DNA of 64,000 nucleotides, taken from positions 3,913,001 through 3,977,000 of the forward strand of contig NZ_CP031396.1 in NCBI RefSeq assembly GCF_003363755.1. The letters run 5' to 3'. Shown piece by piece: positions 25,071-32,828 of the stretch. Source of the DNA: Pseudomonas protegens. Its GTDB lineage: Bacteria > Pseudomonadota > Gammaproteobacteria > Pseudomonadales > Pseudomonadaceae. The translations under genes were made by a program, and so were the position numbers. The notes under the pieces were generated by a model. That model saw only the letters and a program-made list of their open reading frames with translations. It made no database searches and had not been told where the DNA came from. Position 1 is the first letter of the stretch; the number at the start of each line of letters is the position of its first letter.

Positions 25071-25331
25071 ATGGCGATCAAGAAATCCAAGCCGCCGATA
25101 CTGCGCCTCACTGCCGAACAGGAAAGTGAGGCGACGCACAAGATCAAGCGCTTCATGGAGGAGCGCTTCGAGCTCGACCTGGGCTCGTTCGAGGCGGCGG
25201 AGATTCTTGAGCTCTTTACTCGCGAAATTGCTCCGCACTATTACAACAGGGCGATTTTCGATGTGCAGACGCACCTCAAGGATAGGTTCGAGAGCATCGA
25301 AAGCGATCTGTGGGCGCTCGAGAAAAATTGA
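25071..25331 (+). CDS. DUF2164 protein inside the his operon
   Basis: This 86-residue protein is of the DUF2164 family: PILRLTAEQESEATHKIKRF, FMEERFELDLGSFEAAEIL and FTREIAPHYYNRAI. It has no catalytic motif and is probably soluble. Its ATG directly follows the hisH TAA, so it is translated from the his mRNA. Its function is unknown; the fixed place between hisH and hisA in this operon suggests a role linked to the pathway or to operon expression. Confidence 0.88.
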   Translation: MAIKKSKPPILRLTAEQESEATHKIKRFMEERFELDLGSFEAAEILELFTREIAPHYYNRAIFDVQTHLKDRFESIESDLWALEKN

Positions 25332-25373
25332 TTTTCGAGTGAAGCTGAACAATCGAATTTGAAGGTTTGCCAG

Positions 25374-26111
25374 ATGCTGATTATTCCCGCTATCGATCTT
25401 AAAGACGGTGCCTGTGTACGTCTGCGCCAGGGCCGCATGGAAGATTCCACAGTGTTCTCCGACGACCCGGTGAGCATGGCTGCCAAGTGGGTTGAAGGCG
25501 GTTGCCGTCGTCTGCATCTGGTGGACCTGAACGGTGCCTTCGAAGGTCAGCCGGTGAACGGCGAGGTGGTTACCGCGATCGCCAAGCGTTACCCGAACCT
25601 GCCGATCCAGATCGGTGGCGGCATCCGCTCCCTGGAAACCATCGAACACTATGTGAAGGCTGGCGTGAGCTACGTGATCATCGGCACCAAGGCGGTCAAG
25701 GAGCCGGAGTTCGTGGCCGAGGCCTGCCGCGCGTTCCCGGGCAAGGTCATCGTCGGCCTGGACGCCAAGGACGGTTTCGTCGCCACCGACGGCTGGGCTG
25801 AAGTCAGCAGCGTGCAGGTGATCGACCTGGCCAAGCGCTTCGAAGCCGACGGCGTGTCCGCCATCGTTTACACCGACATCGCCAAAGACGGCATGATGCA
25901 GGGCTGCAACGTGCCGTTCACTGCGGCCCTGGCGGCGGCCACCAAAATTCCGGTGATCGCCTCCGGCGGCATCCACAACCTGGGCGACATCAAGGCCCTG
26001 CTGGATGCCAAGGCTCCGGGAATCATCGGCGCCATTACTGGTCGCGCGATCTATGAAGGCACCCTCGATGTCGCAGAAGCCCAGGCTTTCTGCGATTCGT
26101 ACCAAGGCTGA
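25374..26111 (+). CDS. hisA: ProFAR isomerase
   Basis: The 245-residue (beta/alpha)8 barrel catalyses the Amadori rearrangement of ProFAR to PRFAR in histidine synthesis. Catalytic Asp8 is in IIPAIDLKDG and the second Asp near 127-129 in VGLDAKDG. Phosphate-binding loops GGGIRS and ASGGIHN are intact. AAGG lies eight bases before the ATG at 25374; an upstream TTG in frame is rejected. It is followed by hisF after 9 bp. Confidence 0.97.
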   Translation: MLIIPAIDLKDGACVRLRQGRMEDSTVFSDDPVSMAAKWVEGGCRRLHLVDLNGAFEGQPVNGEVVTAIAKRYPNLPIQIGGGIRSLETIEHYVKAGVSYVIIGTKAVKEPEFVAEACRAFPGKVIVGLDAKDGFVATDGWAEVSSVQVIDLAKRFEADGVSAIVYTDIAKDGMMQGCNVPFTAALAAATKIPVIASGGIHNLGDIKALLDAKAPGIIGAITGRAIYEGTLDVAEAQAFCDSYQG

Positions 26112-26120
26112 GGACTCGCC

Positions 26121-26891
26121 ATGGCACTGGCCAAACGCATCATCCCTTGCCTGGACGTGGATAACGGCCGGGTGGTCAAGGGCGTCAAGTTCGAGAACAT
26201 CCGTGACGCTGGTGATCCGGTGGAAATCGCTCGTCGCTACGACGAGCAGGGCGCTGACGAGATCACCTTCCTCGACATCACCGCCAGCGTCGATGGGCGC
26301 GATACCACCCTGCATACCGTCGAGCGCATGGCCAGCCAGGTGTTCATCCCGCTGACCGTAGGCGGTGGCGTGCGCACTGTGCAGGACATCCGCAACCTGC
26401 TCAATGCCGGCGCGGACAAGGTCTCGATCAACACCGCGGCGGTGTTCAACCCCGAGTTCGTCGGCGAAGCGGCGCAGCATTTCGGCTCCCAGTGCATCGT
26501 GGTCGCCATCGATGCGAAGAAGGTCTCCGGTCCGGGCGAAACCCCGCGCTGGGAAATCTTCACCCATGGCGGACGCAAGCCCACCGGGCTGGATGCGGTG
26601 GAGTGGGCGAAGAAGATGGAAGGCCTGGGTGCTGGCGAAATCCTCCTGACCAGCATGGATCAGGACGGCATGAAAAACGGCTTCGACCTGGGCGTGACCC
26701 GGGCCATCAGCGATGCCCTGGGGATTCCGGTGATCGCTTCCGGCGGCGTTGGCAACCTCCAGCATCTGGCCGACGGCATCATCGAAGGTCACGCCAGCGC
26801 GGTGCTGGCGGCGAGCATCTTCCACTTCGGTGAATACACGGTTCCCGAGGCCAAGGCCTATATGGCTCAGCGCGGGATTGTTGTGCGATAG
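26121..26891 (+). CDS. hisF: Imidazole glycerol phosphate synthase, cyclase subunit
   Basis: This 256-residue (beta/alpha)8 barrel is the cyclase half of IGP synthase. Catalytic Asp11 is in IIPCLDVDNGRVVKG, and the second Asp (about 130) is in VVAIDAKKVSG. Phosphate loops VGGGVRT and ASGGVGN are present. It forms a complex with HisH. It closes the his cluster; the next gene (a solute-binding protein) follows after 63 bp. Confidence 0.97.
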   Translation: MALAKRIIPCLDVDNGRVVKGVKFENIRDAGDPVEIARRYDEQGADEITFLDITASVDGRDTTLHTVERMASQVFIPLTVGGGVRTVQDIRNLLNAGADKVSINTAAVFNPEFVGEAAQHFGSQCIVVAIDAKKVSGPGETPRWEIFTHGGRKPTGLDAVEWAKKMEGLGAGEILLTSMDQDGMKNGFDLGVTRAISDALGIPVIASGGVGNLQHLADGIIEGHASAVLAASIFHFGEYTVPEAKAYMAQRGIVVR

Positions 26892-26954
26892 CCACTGGAC
26901 AGCATGGCGTGCTCGCGGCACTCTTGGGCACGCCATGGATTCTGGTATCCCGTC

Positions 26955-27710
26955 ATGTTCAAACGTCTTCTCGTGGTTGTCGCCAGCGCTTCTCTGCTCC
27001 TTGGCAGCTTGGCCCGCGCCGCTGAAACCGCCGACACCTCCCTGGTGCTGCTGACGGAAAACTTCCCCCCCTACAACATGGCCAAGAACGGCAAGAACTT
27101 CGCTCAAGGCGAGAATATCGACGGTATTGCCGTGGATATCGTCCGCGAAATGTTCAAGCGTGCCGGGGTCAATTACAGCCTGACCCTGCGCTTCCCCTGG
27201 GAACGCATCTACAAGATGGCCCTGGAGCAACCCGGCTATGGCGTGTTCGTCATGGCGCGCCTGCCGGACCGCGAACGGCTGTTCAAGTGGGTCGGCCCCA
27301 TCGGTCCGGATGACTGGATCATGCTGGCCAAGGCCGGCAGCAAGATCACCCTCGAATCCCTGGAGCAGGCGCGCAAATACAAGATTGGCGCCTACAAGGG
27401 CGATGCCATTGCCGAGACGCTGACCAAGCAGGGCCTGGCACCCCAAGTGGTGCTGCGCGACCAGGACAATGCCAAGAAGCTGTTGGCGGGTCAGATCGAC
27501 CTCTGGGCCACCGGCGACCCGGCCGGACGTTACCTGGCCAAGCAGGCAGGTATCACCGGTCTCAAGACCGTGCTGCGCTTCAATAGCGCCGAGCTGTACC
27601 TGGCCCTGAACAAGGATGTGCCTGATGAGGTGGTGGCCAAGCTTCAGGCTGCCCTGGAGCAGATGCGCAAAGAGGGGATGGTGGAGGAGATCATGGCGCG
27701 CTATCTCTAG
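26955..27710 (+). CDS. Periplasmic solute-binding protein (SBP_bac_3)
   Basis: The 251-residue protein has a signal peptide (MFKRLLVVVASASLLLGSLA, cleavage near ARA-AET) and a type II binding fold: LLTENFPPYNMAKNG at the start, RFPWERIYKMALEQPGYGVF and MARLPDRERLFKWVGPIG in the first lobe. It resembles polar amino acid receptors, yet no permease or ATPase gene is adjacent. It may work with a distant transporter or feed a sensor. The ligand is unknown. It follows hisF on the same strand with a weak ribosome site. Confidence 0.82.
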   Translation: MFKRLLVVVASASLLLGSLARAAETADTSLVLLTENFPPYNMAKNGKNFAQGENIDGIAVDIVREMFKRAGVNYSLTLRFPWERIYKMALEQPGYGVFVMARLPDRERLFKWVGPIGPDDWIMLAKAGSKITLESLEQARKYKIGAYKGDAIAETLTKQGLAPQVVLRDQDNAKKLLAGQIDLWATGDPAGRYLAKQAGITGLKTVLRFNSAELYLALNKDVPDEVVAKLQAALEQMRKEGMVEEIMARYL

Positions 27711-27714
27711 ATCA

Positions 27715-27790
27715 GCGGCAAGTTGCAAGCGGCAAGCTACAAGTAACAGCAGGTCGGCGGCGCTTTGGCTTGCAGCTTGAGGCTTGCCGC
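27715..27790. repeat. Inverted repeat of the GCGGCAAG-CTACAAG type
   Basis: GCGGCAAG units on the left (27715 and 27729) face CTTGCAGCTTGAGGCTTGCCGC on the right, forming an imperfect palindrome between two convergent genes. It could act as a transcription stop or mRNA end for both. Confidence 0.6.
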
Positions 27791-27794
27791 CGCC

Positions 27795-28601
27795 CTATCT
27801 GTACTTGCCGTTCTTGCCATGCCCGGCCATGGCTTCGTTGCTGCGCAGACTGATCATCGACTTGATATCGATCCATTCGATGCCCTGGACCTTGAGCTTG
27901 GGCAGTTCGCGTTCGAGCACGGCCAGGGTCTGGGGATAAGGGTGGCCGATCATCACCGCCGAACCCTGTTTGCGCGCCAGCTTGATCGCCGTCTGCAACT
28001 GCTGGGCAATTGCCGCCTCGGTGCGCTCGTCATCCAGGAACACATCCCGGGAAACACTGGCCAGACCGATCTTCTGCGCTTGTGCGGCGGCGACCGTCTG
28101 GGCGCTGGTGCGGCTGTCGACGAAGAATTTGTGGCGGCGCTGCAAGTCGGCCATCAGCCAGGCCATAGCCTGGGGCTGGGCGGTCATGCGGCTGCCCATG
28201 TGGTTGTTGATGCCGCTGGTGTAGGGCACGGCTTGGAAGGCGGCGTCCAGGCGTTTTTGCAGCTCTTCGATGGGCAGCTCGGGGTGCCAGGCGAAGGGGC
28301 CGGTGGCCGGGTCCATGGGCATGTGCAGGATGACGATCTTGCCGGCGCGATGGGCCTCACGGGCGAATTCGGCAGCGTGGGGCGTGTCGGGCATGATCGC
28401 CGTGGTGACCGGGCCGGGCAGGGCCAGTACGCGGCGGTCACGGGGCAGGTTCTGGCCGAGGTCGTCGATGATCAGGCTCAGGTAGGCCTTGGGCGCGCTG
28501 GCGGTGGGTTCGGCGGCTTGGGTGGTTAGGGGCATGATGCACAGCAGGCTGAGCAGCGGGGCGCGGAGCGAGCGTAACAGGGGTAAGCAGCGGGAAATCA
28601 T
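27795..28601 (-). CDS. Divergent polysaccharide deacetylase family protein (YibQ-like)
   Basis: The 268-residue protein has a signal peptide (about 1-29, ending TTQAAEP) and a NodB-like fold of the divergent deacetylase family: YLSLIIDDLGQN near the start, ILHMPMDP, INNHMGSRMT and FFVDSRTSA are the conserved blocks with likely metal and active-site residues. It probably acts on a periplasmic polysaccharide or peptidoglycan; the substrate is not known. It lies 272 bp downstream of ctpA on the same strand, separated by a REP and a MITE-like insertion that may uncouple the two genes. Confidence 0.85.
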   Translation of the reverse strand: MISRCLPLLRSLRAPLLSLLCIMPLTTQAAEPTASAPKAYLSLIIDDLGQNLPRDRRVLALPGPVTTAIMPDTPHAAEFAREAHRAGKIVILHMPMDPATGPFAWHPELPIEELQKRLDAAFQAVPYTSGINNHMGSRMTAQPQAMAWLMADLQRRHKFFVDSRTSAQTVAAAQAQKIGLASVSRDVFLDDERTEAAIAQQLQTAIKLARKQGSAVMIGHPYPQTLAVLERELPKLKVQGIEWIDIKSMISLRSNEAMAGHGKNGKYR

Positions 28602-28647
28602 GGGGATATTGATCAGGCCTTCAGGGGGATGGGCGCCCTGGCGGGCG

Positions 28648-28866
28648 CTTCGCTGGCAAGCCAGCTCCTACGCAAACCGGCTCCTGTACAGGCTGTGTGA
28701 AAACTACTGCGTTTGGCAATACTGCGTTAAAAACAGGCTCGGAATGCTCATTTAGGCCCCTAAAGTCGAACGCGACCCCGGCCGTTCCTCGCCTGTTTTT
28801 GCCTTGTCTTGCCTTCACTCGCAACGTTTTCACACAGCCTGTGTAGGAGCCGGTTTACCGGCGAAG
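28648..28866. repeat. REP hairpin pair split by an insertion
   Basis: Without the inserted element at 28689-28841 the sequence would read as a Pseudomonas REP: cgctggcaagccagctcc, then an AACCGGCTCC-TGTA-GGAGCCGGTT palindrome ending ...ACCGGCGAAG. The two halves now lie 153 bp plus one target copy apart. Confidence 0.75.
28689..28841. mobile_element. MITE-like element with 16-bp terminal inverted repeats
   Basis: The 153-bp element starts CAGGCTGTGTGAAAAC and ends with its exact reverse complement. It is flanked on both sides by TGTA, which looks like a 4-bp target duplication. The interior is an imperfect palindrome (AAAAACAGGC...GCCTGTTTTT at subterminal positions) and carries no ORF of transposase size, so it would be non-autonomous. 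It sits exactly in the loop of a REP hairpin. The mobilising transposase is not in the window. Confidence 0.7.
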
Positions 28867-28873
28867 GGTTCAA

Positions 28874-30184
28874 TCACTTGCCGCGAGTGATGCTCAGCCC
28901 TTTGAGCAGGCTCAGGGCCTGGGCCAGCTGGTAGTCGTCATCCTGCGGCATCGGCTTGGCCTTGCTCGACGAGCCGCTCGGCTTGTCGGCACCACCGTTG
29001 CCGTTGCCCAGGTGGCCCTGCAGGTCGGCTTCCTTGAAGTACTCGCTGTCCTGGGCCTCGCTGGTGATCTTGGCGCGGCGCACTTCGATGTCCGGAACGA
29101 TGCCCTGGGCCTGGATCGAGCGGCCGTTGGGGGTGAAGTACAGGGCGGTGGTGATCTTCAGCGCGCGATCGTTGTTCAGCGGCAGCACGGTCTGCACCGA
29201 GCCTTTACCGAAGCTGGTGGTGCCCATCAGCACCGCGCGTTTCTGGTCCTGCAAGGCGCCGGCGACGATTTCCGATGCCGAGGCGCTGCCGCCGTTGATC
29301 AGCACCACCATCGGCACGGCTTCGCTTTCGTCCTTGCCGGTGGCGGAGAAGCGCAGCTCGGAGTTGGCGATGCGGCCCTTGGTGTAGACGATCAGGCCCT
29401 TGGTGATGAAGTGGTCGACCACTTCCACCGCGGCCTGCAGCACGCCGCCCGGGTTGTTGCGCAGGTCGAGGATGATGCCGTTGAGCTTCTTGCCGTTGTC
29501 CTTGCGCAGCTTGGCCAGGGCCTTGGAGACTTCCTCGCCGGTCTTGACCTGGAACTGGGTGATGCGGATGTAGCCGTAGCCCGACTCCAGCAACTGGCTC
29601 TTCACGCTCTTCACCTGGATAGTGGCGCGGGCCAGGGTCACGTCGAACGGCGTGCCGCCGTCGCGCACCAGGGTCAGGGTGATTTTCTGGCCGATCTTGC
29701 CGCGCATCTTGTCCACGGCTTCGGTCATGGTCTGGCCACGGGTCGGCTGGCCGTTGATCTTGACGATCAGGTCGCCGGCCTGAATCCCGGCCTTGGACGC
29801 TGGAGTGTCGTCGATGGGCGAGACCACTTTGATAAAGCCGTCTTCGGCGCCGACTTCGATGCCCAGGCCGCCGAATTCGCCGCTGGTGCTTTCCTGCAGT
29901 TCGGCGAAGTCTTCCGGCCCCAGGTAGGCCGAGTGCGGGTCGAGGTTGCTGAGCATGCCCTTGATGGCATTCTCCAGCAGGGTCTTGTCATCCACGGGTT
30001 CGACGTAGGCCGCCTTGATCCGGTCCATGACCTCGGCAAAGGTGCGCAGTTCTTCCAGCGGCAAAGGTGCCTTGGTGGTCGCGGCGGTCGCCGATTGAGC
30101 GGTTTCGGCGGCAAACGCCAGAGGCGCTCCGATCACCAGGGCGATCGTCAGGGCCAGCGAGGTAAGGCGGGACAAATGCAGCAT
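28874..30184 (-). CDS. ctpA: Carboxyl-terminal processing protease CtpA (S41 family)
   Basis: The 436-residue periplasmic serine protease has a signal peptide (about 1-25), a PDZ domain (about 98-170, GGLGIEVGAEDGFIKVVSPI) and the S41 catalytic domain. Nucleophile Ser is in INGGSASASEIVAGALQD and the Lys in TSFGKGSVQT. A Gly/Asn/Ser-rich tail follows. CtpA-type proteases in Pseudomonas trim peptidoglycan hydrolases together with a partner lipoprotein. It lies 31 bp after envC on the same strand, so the pair is likely cotranscribed and links proteolysis to cell-wall hydrolase control. Confidence 0.93.
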   Translation of the reverse strand: MLHLSRLTSLALTIALVIGAPLAFAAETAQSATAATTKAPLPLEELRTFAEVMDRIKAAYVEPVDDKTLLENAIKGMLSNLDPHSAYLGPEDFAELQESTSGEFGGLGIEVGAEDGFIKVVSPIDDTPASKAGIQAGDLIVKINGQPTRGQTMTEAVDKMRGKIGQKITLTLVRDGGTPFDVTLARATIQVKSVKSQLLESGYGYIRITQFQVKTGEEVSKALAKLRKDNGKKLNGIILDLRNNPGGVLQAAVEVVDHFITKGLIVYTKGRIANSELRFSATGKDESEAVPMVVLINGGSASASEIVAGALQDQKRAVLMGTTSFGKGSVQTVLPLNNDRALKITTALYFTPNGRSIQAQGIVPDIEVRRAKITSEAQDSEYFKEADLQGHLGNGNGGADKPSGSSSKAKPMPQDDDYQLAQALSLLKGLSITRGK

Positions 30185-30215
30185 GTCGAACGAACTCCTA
30201 ATTTAGATGCAGCGC

Positions 30216-31502
30216 TTATCCTTGCGCGTGGCACCACTGTGCCGGGTCGCTGGGGCGGCCCTGCTGACGAATTGCAAAGTACAGCGCAGGAGTGTCCTGT
30301 CCGCCACTATTGCCCACTGTGGAGATGGACTCTCCGGCCTTGACCACATCACCGGCTTCTTTGAGCAGTGTCTGGTTATGTCCGTAGAGACTCAGGTAAC
30401 CATTGCCATGATCGAGGATCACCAGCAGCCCGGCGCCGCGCAGCCAGTCGGCGAACACTACCCGGCCACCATGTACGGCGTGTACCTGGCTGCCGGCGGC
30501 GGCGCTGATCATCACCCCGTCCCACTTGGAACGGGAGTCGTCGCCACGGGTTTCACCAAAGCGTGCCAGCAGTCGACCATCAACTGGCCATGGAAGTTTT
30601 CCCCGGGCTGCAGCAAATGCACCGCCGAAGGAAGGGCCGGCGCTGGAAACCAAGGCGCCTGGGCTTGATCTGACGGGCTTGCGCGGGGCATCGCTGGCGT
30701 CGGCCTGGGCCTCACGTAAACGCTTTTTTTCGGCTTCCTGCTGGGCGATCAGCGCTTTCTGACGCGCCTCTTCTGCCTCGCGGGCCTGGCGAGCCAGGGT
30801 TTCTTCAATGGTTTTCAGAACTTTGGCCAGGTCGGCCTGGTCCTGTTCGCGGGCCTTGAGCTTGTCGTCCCGGGCCTTCACGTCGTTGTTCAGCTTGGCC
30901 AGGGCCAGCTGGCGCTCCTTGCGCACTTTGTCGAGTTCTTCACGCTGGCTGTCGAGGCTGCTCTTCTGCACCAGCAACTGGGCCTGTTGCAGGGAAATGT
31001 CCTTTTCCACATTAGCCAGCTGACGCAGGGTCTCGTTGAAATTCTTCAGTTGCTCCAGGCGCGCCTGGCTCAGGTAGTCGTAATAGGTCAGGGTGCGGGC
31101 GAATTTTTCCGGATTCTGCTGGTTGAGCAGCAGCTTGAGGTATTCCTGGCGCCCGTTCTGGTAGGCCGCGCGGGCCTGGATGGCGATCAGTCGTTGCTGT
31201 TCAGTGCGCGCGCTCTGGAGTTTTTTTTTCTCCTCATCGAGTCGCTGCAGCTCGGATTCGCTTTTCTTCAGCTCTTTCTGCAGGGCTTCGACCTGCTTCT
31301 CCAGCTTGCCCATCTCGGTCTCGGTGCCGCGCAGTTCTTTCTGCACCCCGGACTTTTCTTCCTGCAGCTTGCCCAGCAGCTTTTTCAGCTCGGCAATGTC
31401 CTGACGCGTGGCGTCCAACTGTTGTTGGGTTTGCGCGCGCTCATCGGCAAAAGCCGGTTGGAGCAGGCAGATCAGAGCAAGGGCAATCAGGGCGCGAAGC
31501 AT
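30216..31502 (-). CDS. envC: Murein hydrolase activator EnvC
   Basis: The 428-residue exported protein has a signal peptide (MLRALIALALICLLQPAFA), a long coiled coil from about 25 to 240 (heptads rich in Glu, Lys, Gln, Leu) and a C-terminal LytM/M23 domain (about 310-428). The zinc-site residues are degenerate: the block RSKWDGVMISAAAGS lacks the usual His, as in E. coli EnvC. EnvC activates the amidases that split the septum. A longer frame from 31550 adds residues before the signal peptide and is rejected. No strong ribosome site is seen before 31502. Confidence 0.9.
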   Translation of the reverse strand: MLRALIALALICLLQPAFADERAQTQQQLDATRQDIAELKKLLGKLQEEKSGVQKELRGTETEMGKLEKQVEALQKELKKSESELQRLDEEKKKLQSARTEQQRLIAIQARAAYQNGRQEYLKLLLNQQNPEKFARTLTYYDYLSQARLEQLKNFNETLRQLANVEKDISLQQAQLLVQKSSLDSQREELDKVRKERQLALAKLNNDVKARDDKLKAREQDQADLAKVLKTIEETLARQAREAEEARQKALIAQQEAEKKRLREAQADASDAPRKPVRSSPGALVSSAGPSFGGAFAAARGKLPWPVDGRLLARFGETRGDDSRSKWDGVMISAAAGSQVHAVHGGRVVFADWLRGAGLLVILDHGNGYLSLYGHNQTLLKEAGDVVKAGESISTVGNSGGQDTPALYFAIRQQGRPSDPAQWCHAQG

Positions 31503-31552
31503 AGAGGCGGGCGACACCAGGGAAAGGGACGGTCTAGTATGCCCGCCCATCG

Positions 31553-31593
31553 CTGCAAAAAAAACGCCTCAAAGCCAACTGCTTTGCGGCGTT
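31553..31593 (-). terminator. Rho-independent terminator between the DUF1460 gene and envC
   Basis: On the minus strand AACGCCGCAAAGC pairs with GCTTTGAGGCGTT (one mismatch), then eight T follow. It lies about 130 bp downstream of the DUF1460 stop and just before envC, so it separates the two transcripts. Confidence 0.85.
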
Positions 31594-31722
31594 CGTCATA
31601 AAAAGCCGTTTCCGGGCGGTTATTGGGCCATTTGCTATCAGGGTGCAGGTGGTTATTGCCGCAAACCCCGATCAAGCAAGGCCCGTTCGCTGGCGTGGCT
31701 GGCGGCTGATCGCCGTTGGCAA

Positions 31723-32643
31723 TCAGCCGTGGGTGAGCGCCTGGCTGGGTTGCCGTGCTGATTGCGCGTCGATTTCCGGCGCCGATTGCGGTGTGAAAGC
31801 CTGGCCGTCTTGTCGGGTTCGCAACACCACGATGCCCGGGATGTTCTGCACGTATTCCATGAAGGGTGAATCCATGACCTCGCGTTGCCTCTTCTTGGAC
31901 GATGCATTGCGCAGCACGGGGCCGTTGGCGGTGTTGATGAAGAGCCCGGTATGGGTGACGTCCAGGCCCGCAAGATGGGTGTAGATGCCAATGTAGTCGC
32001 CAGTCTGCAGGCGGCTGAGCACCTGCTCGTCAATCGACGTGCTGGGTATGTAGGTAATGTCGCGGTCGACCAGGGGCAGGCCTGGCAGGTACAGGTCCCC
32101 GTTGGCCTTTTGGTTGAGGTGTTTAGTCACGGTCACCGCATCCGCGCTCAACTGCGCAGTCAGGTCTTCGGTCAGCGGTTGCCCGGCATGCGCCCAGTCC
32201 GTGAAGAAGTGCCGGCGGTCTGCATAGTGCACGCCGTCGCCGGTATAGCGGGTCTGGATGAGGTTCTTGATGAAGCTGTCCTGATCGGTGGATTTTCGCA
32301 GGGCCTCGACGTAATCCAGGTAGGTGAAGCAATCCAGGCCCCTGAAGTCGACGACCAGCTTCTCTGCCAGGGTCGCCGAGCCCTGCAACATGTTCGCTGC
32401 GTAAGGCGTGTGCATGAACGCCCGTGAAATCTGCTCGCTCAGCTGGCCCGTGCTTTGCGCCCCGGCCTGTTGGCGAACCTTGAGCAGGGCGTTCAGTTTC
32501 TCGGCGGTGTAGCTGTCCATTTCTACCGAGGGGCGCTGATCTTCGAACGCAGCCATTTCAGCTGTGTGTTTGTGTTCAACAGGAGCGGGGCTGGCGCAAC
32601 CTGCAAGAACGGAGGCTAAAAAAAATACAGTGGTCTTGTTCAT
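31723..32643 (-). CDS. DUF1460 lipoprotein, amidase-like
   Basis: The 306-residue protein has a lipoprotein signal (MNKTTVFFLASVLAGCASP, lipobox LAGC) and a DUF1460 domain, a NlpC/P60-related amidase-like fold. The likely nucleophile Cys is in FRGLDCFTYLDYVEALRKS and the His in GLDVTHTGLFINT. It may cleave a peptidoglycan amide bond at the outer membrane. GGAG seven bases before 32643 fixes the start. It lies between gpmI and envC, genes that I recall as direct neighbours in other pseudomonads, and has its own hairpins on both sides, so it looks like a lineage-specific insertion. Confidence 0.85.
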   Translation of the reverse strand: MNKTTVFFLASVLAGCASPAPVEHKHTAEMAAFEDQRPSVEMDSYTAEKLNALLKVRQQAGAQSTGQLSEQISRAFMHTPYAANMLQGSATLAEKLVVDFRGLDCFTYLDYVEALRKSTDQDSFIKNLIQTRYTGDGVHYADRRHFFTDWAHAGQPLTEDLTAQLSADAVTVTKHLNQKANGDLYLPGLPLVDRDITYIPSTSIDEQVLSRLQTGDYIGIYTHLAGLDVTHTGLFINTANGPVLRNASSKKRQREVMDSPFMEYVQNIPGIVVLRTRQDGQAFTPQSAPEIDAQSARQPSQALTHG

Positions 32644-32657
32644 TCGCTTTCTCCAGA

Positions 32658-32700
32658 TGCCGCACAATCGTAACTGATAATTATTACTGTTTGTGCGGCA
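32658..32700. promoter_or_regulatory. Inverted repeat with AT-rich centre upstream of the DUF1460 gene
   Basis: TGCCGCACAA (32658-32667) and TTGTGCGGCA (32691-32700) are perfect 10-bp arms around a 23-bp AT-rich core containing GATAATTATTA. The core resembles part of a Fur box but fits poorly. It lies 15 bp upstream of the start codon, so it may be an operator or an mRNA hairpin ahead of the ribosome site. Confidence 0.4.
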
Positions 32701-32773
32701 GTGCTGCGGGTGGTGCTGCCTGGGTGCGCTCATCAGCTGGAGAGGCTGCGAGGCAAAGGCTGCTGCTGATACG

Positions 32774-32804
32774 CAAACGCCCGATACGGCGTATCGGGCG
32801 TTTG
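32774..32804 (-). terminator. Hairpin terminator after gpmI
   Basis: CAAACGCCCGATAC and GTATCGGGCGTTTG form a perfect 14-bp stem with a three-base core, 25 bp downstream of the gpmI stop. The T-tract is short (TTT), so termination may be partial. Confidence 0.65.
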
Positions 32805-32828
32805 TGCAGGAAACAGCCAGCTTCAGTT

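Noticed and set aside
24126..27728. 1200-codon minus-strand frame across the his genes
   Set aside because: It runs through hisB, hisH, hisA and hisF in antisense; the plus-strand genes all have intact catalytic motifs.
32670..32690. Fur box in the AT-rich core upstream of the DUF1460 gene
   Set aside because: GATAATTATTA covers only part of the 19-bp consensus and the second half is poor; kept only as an unspecified operator candidate.
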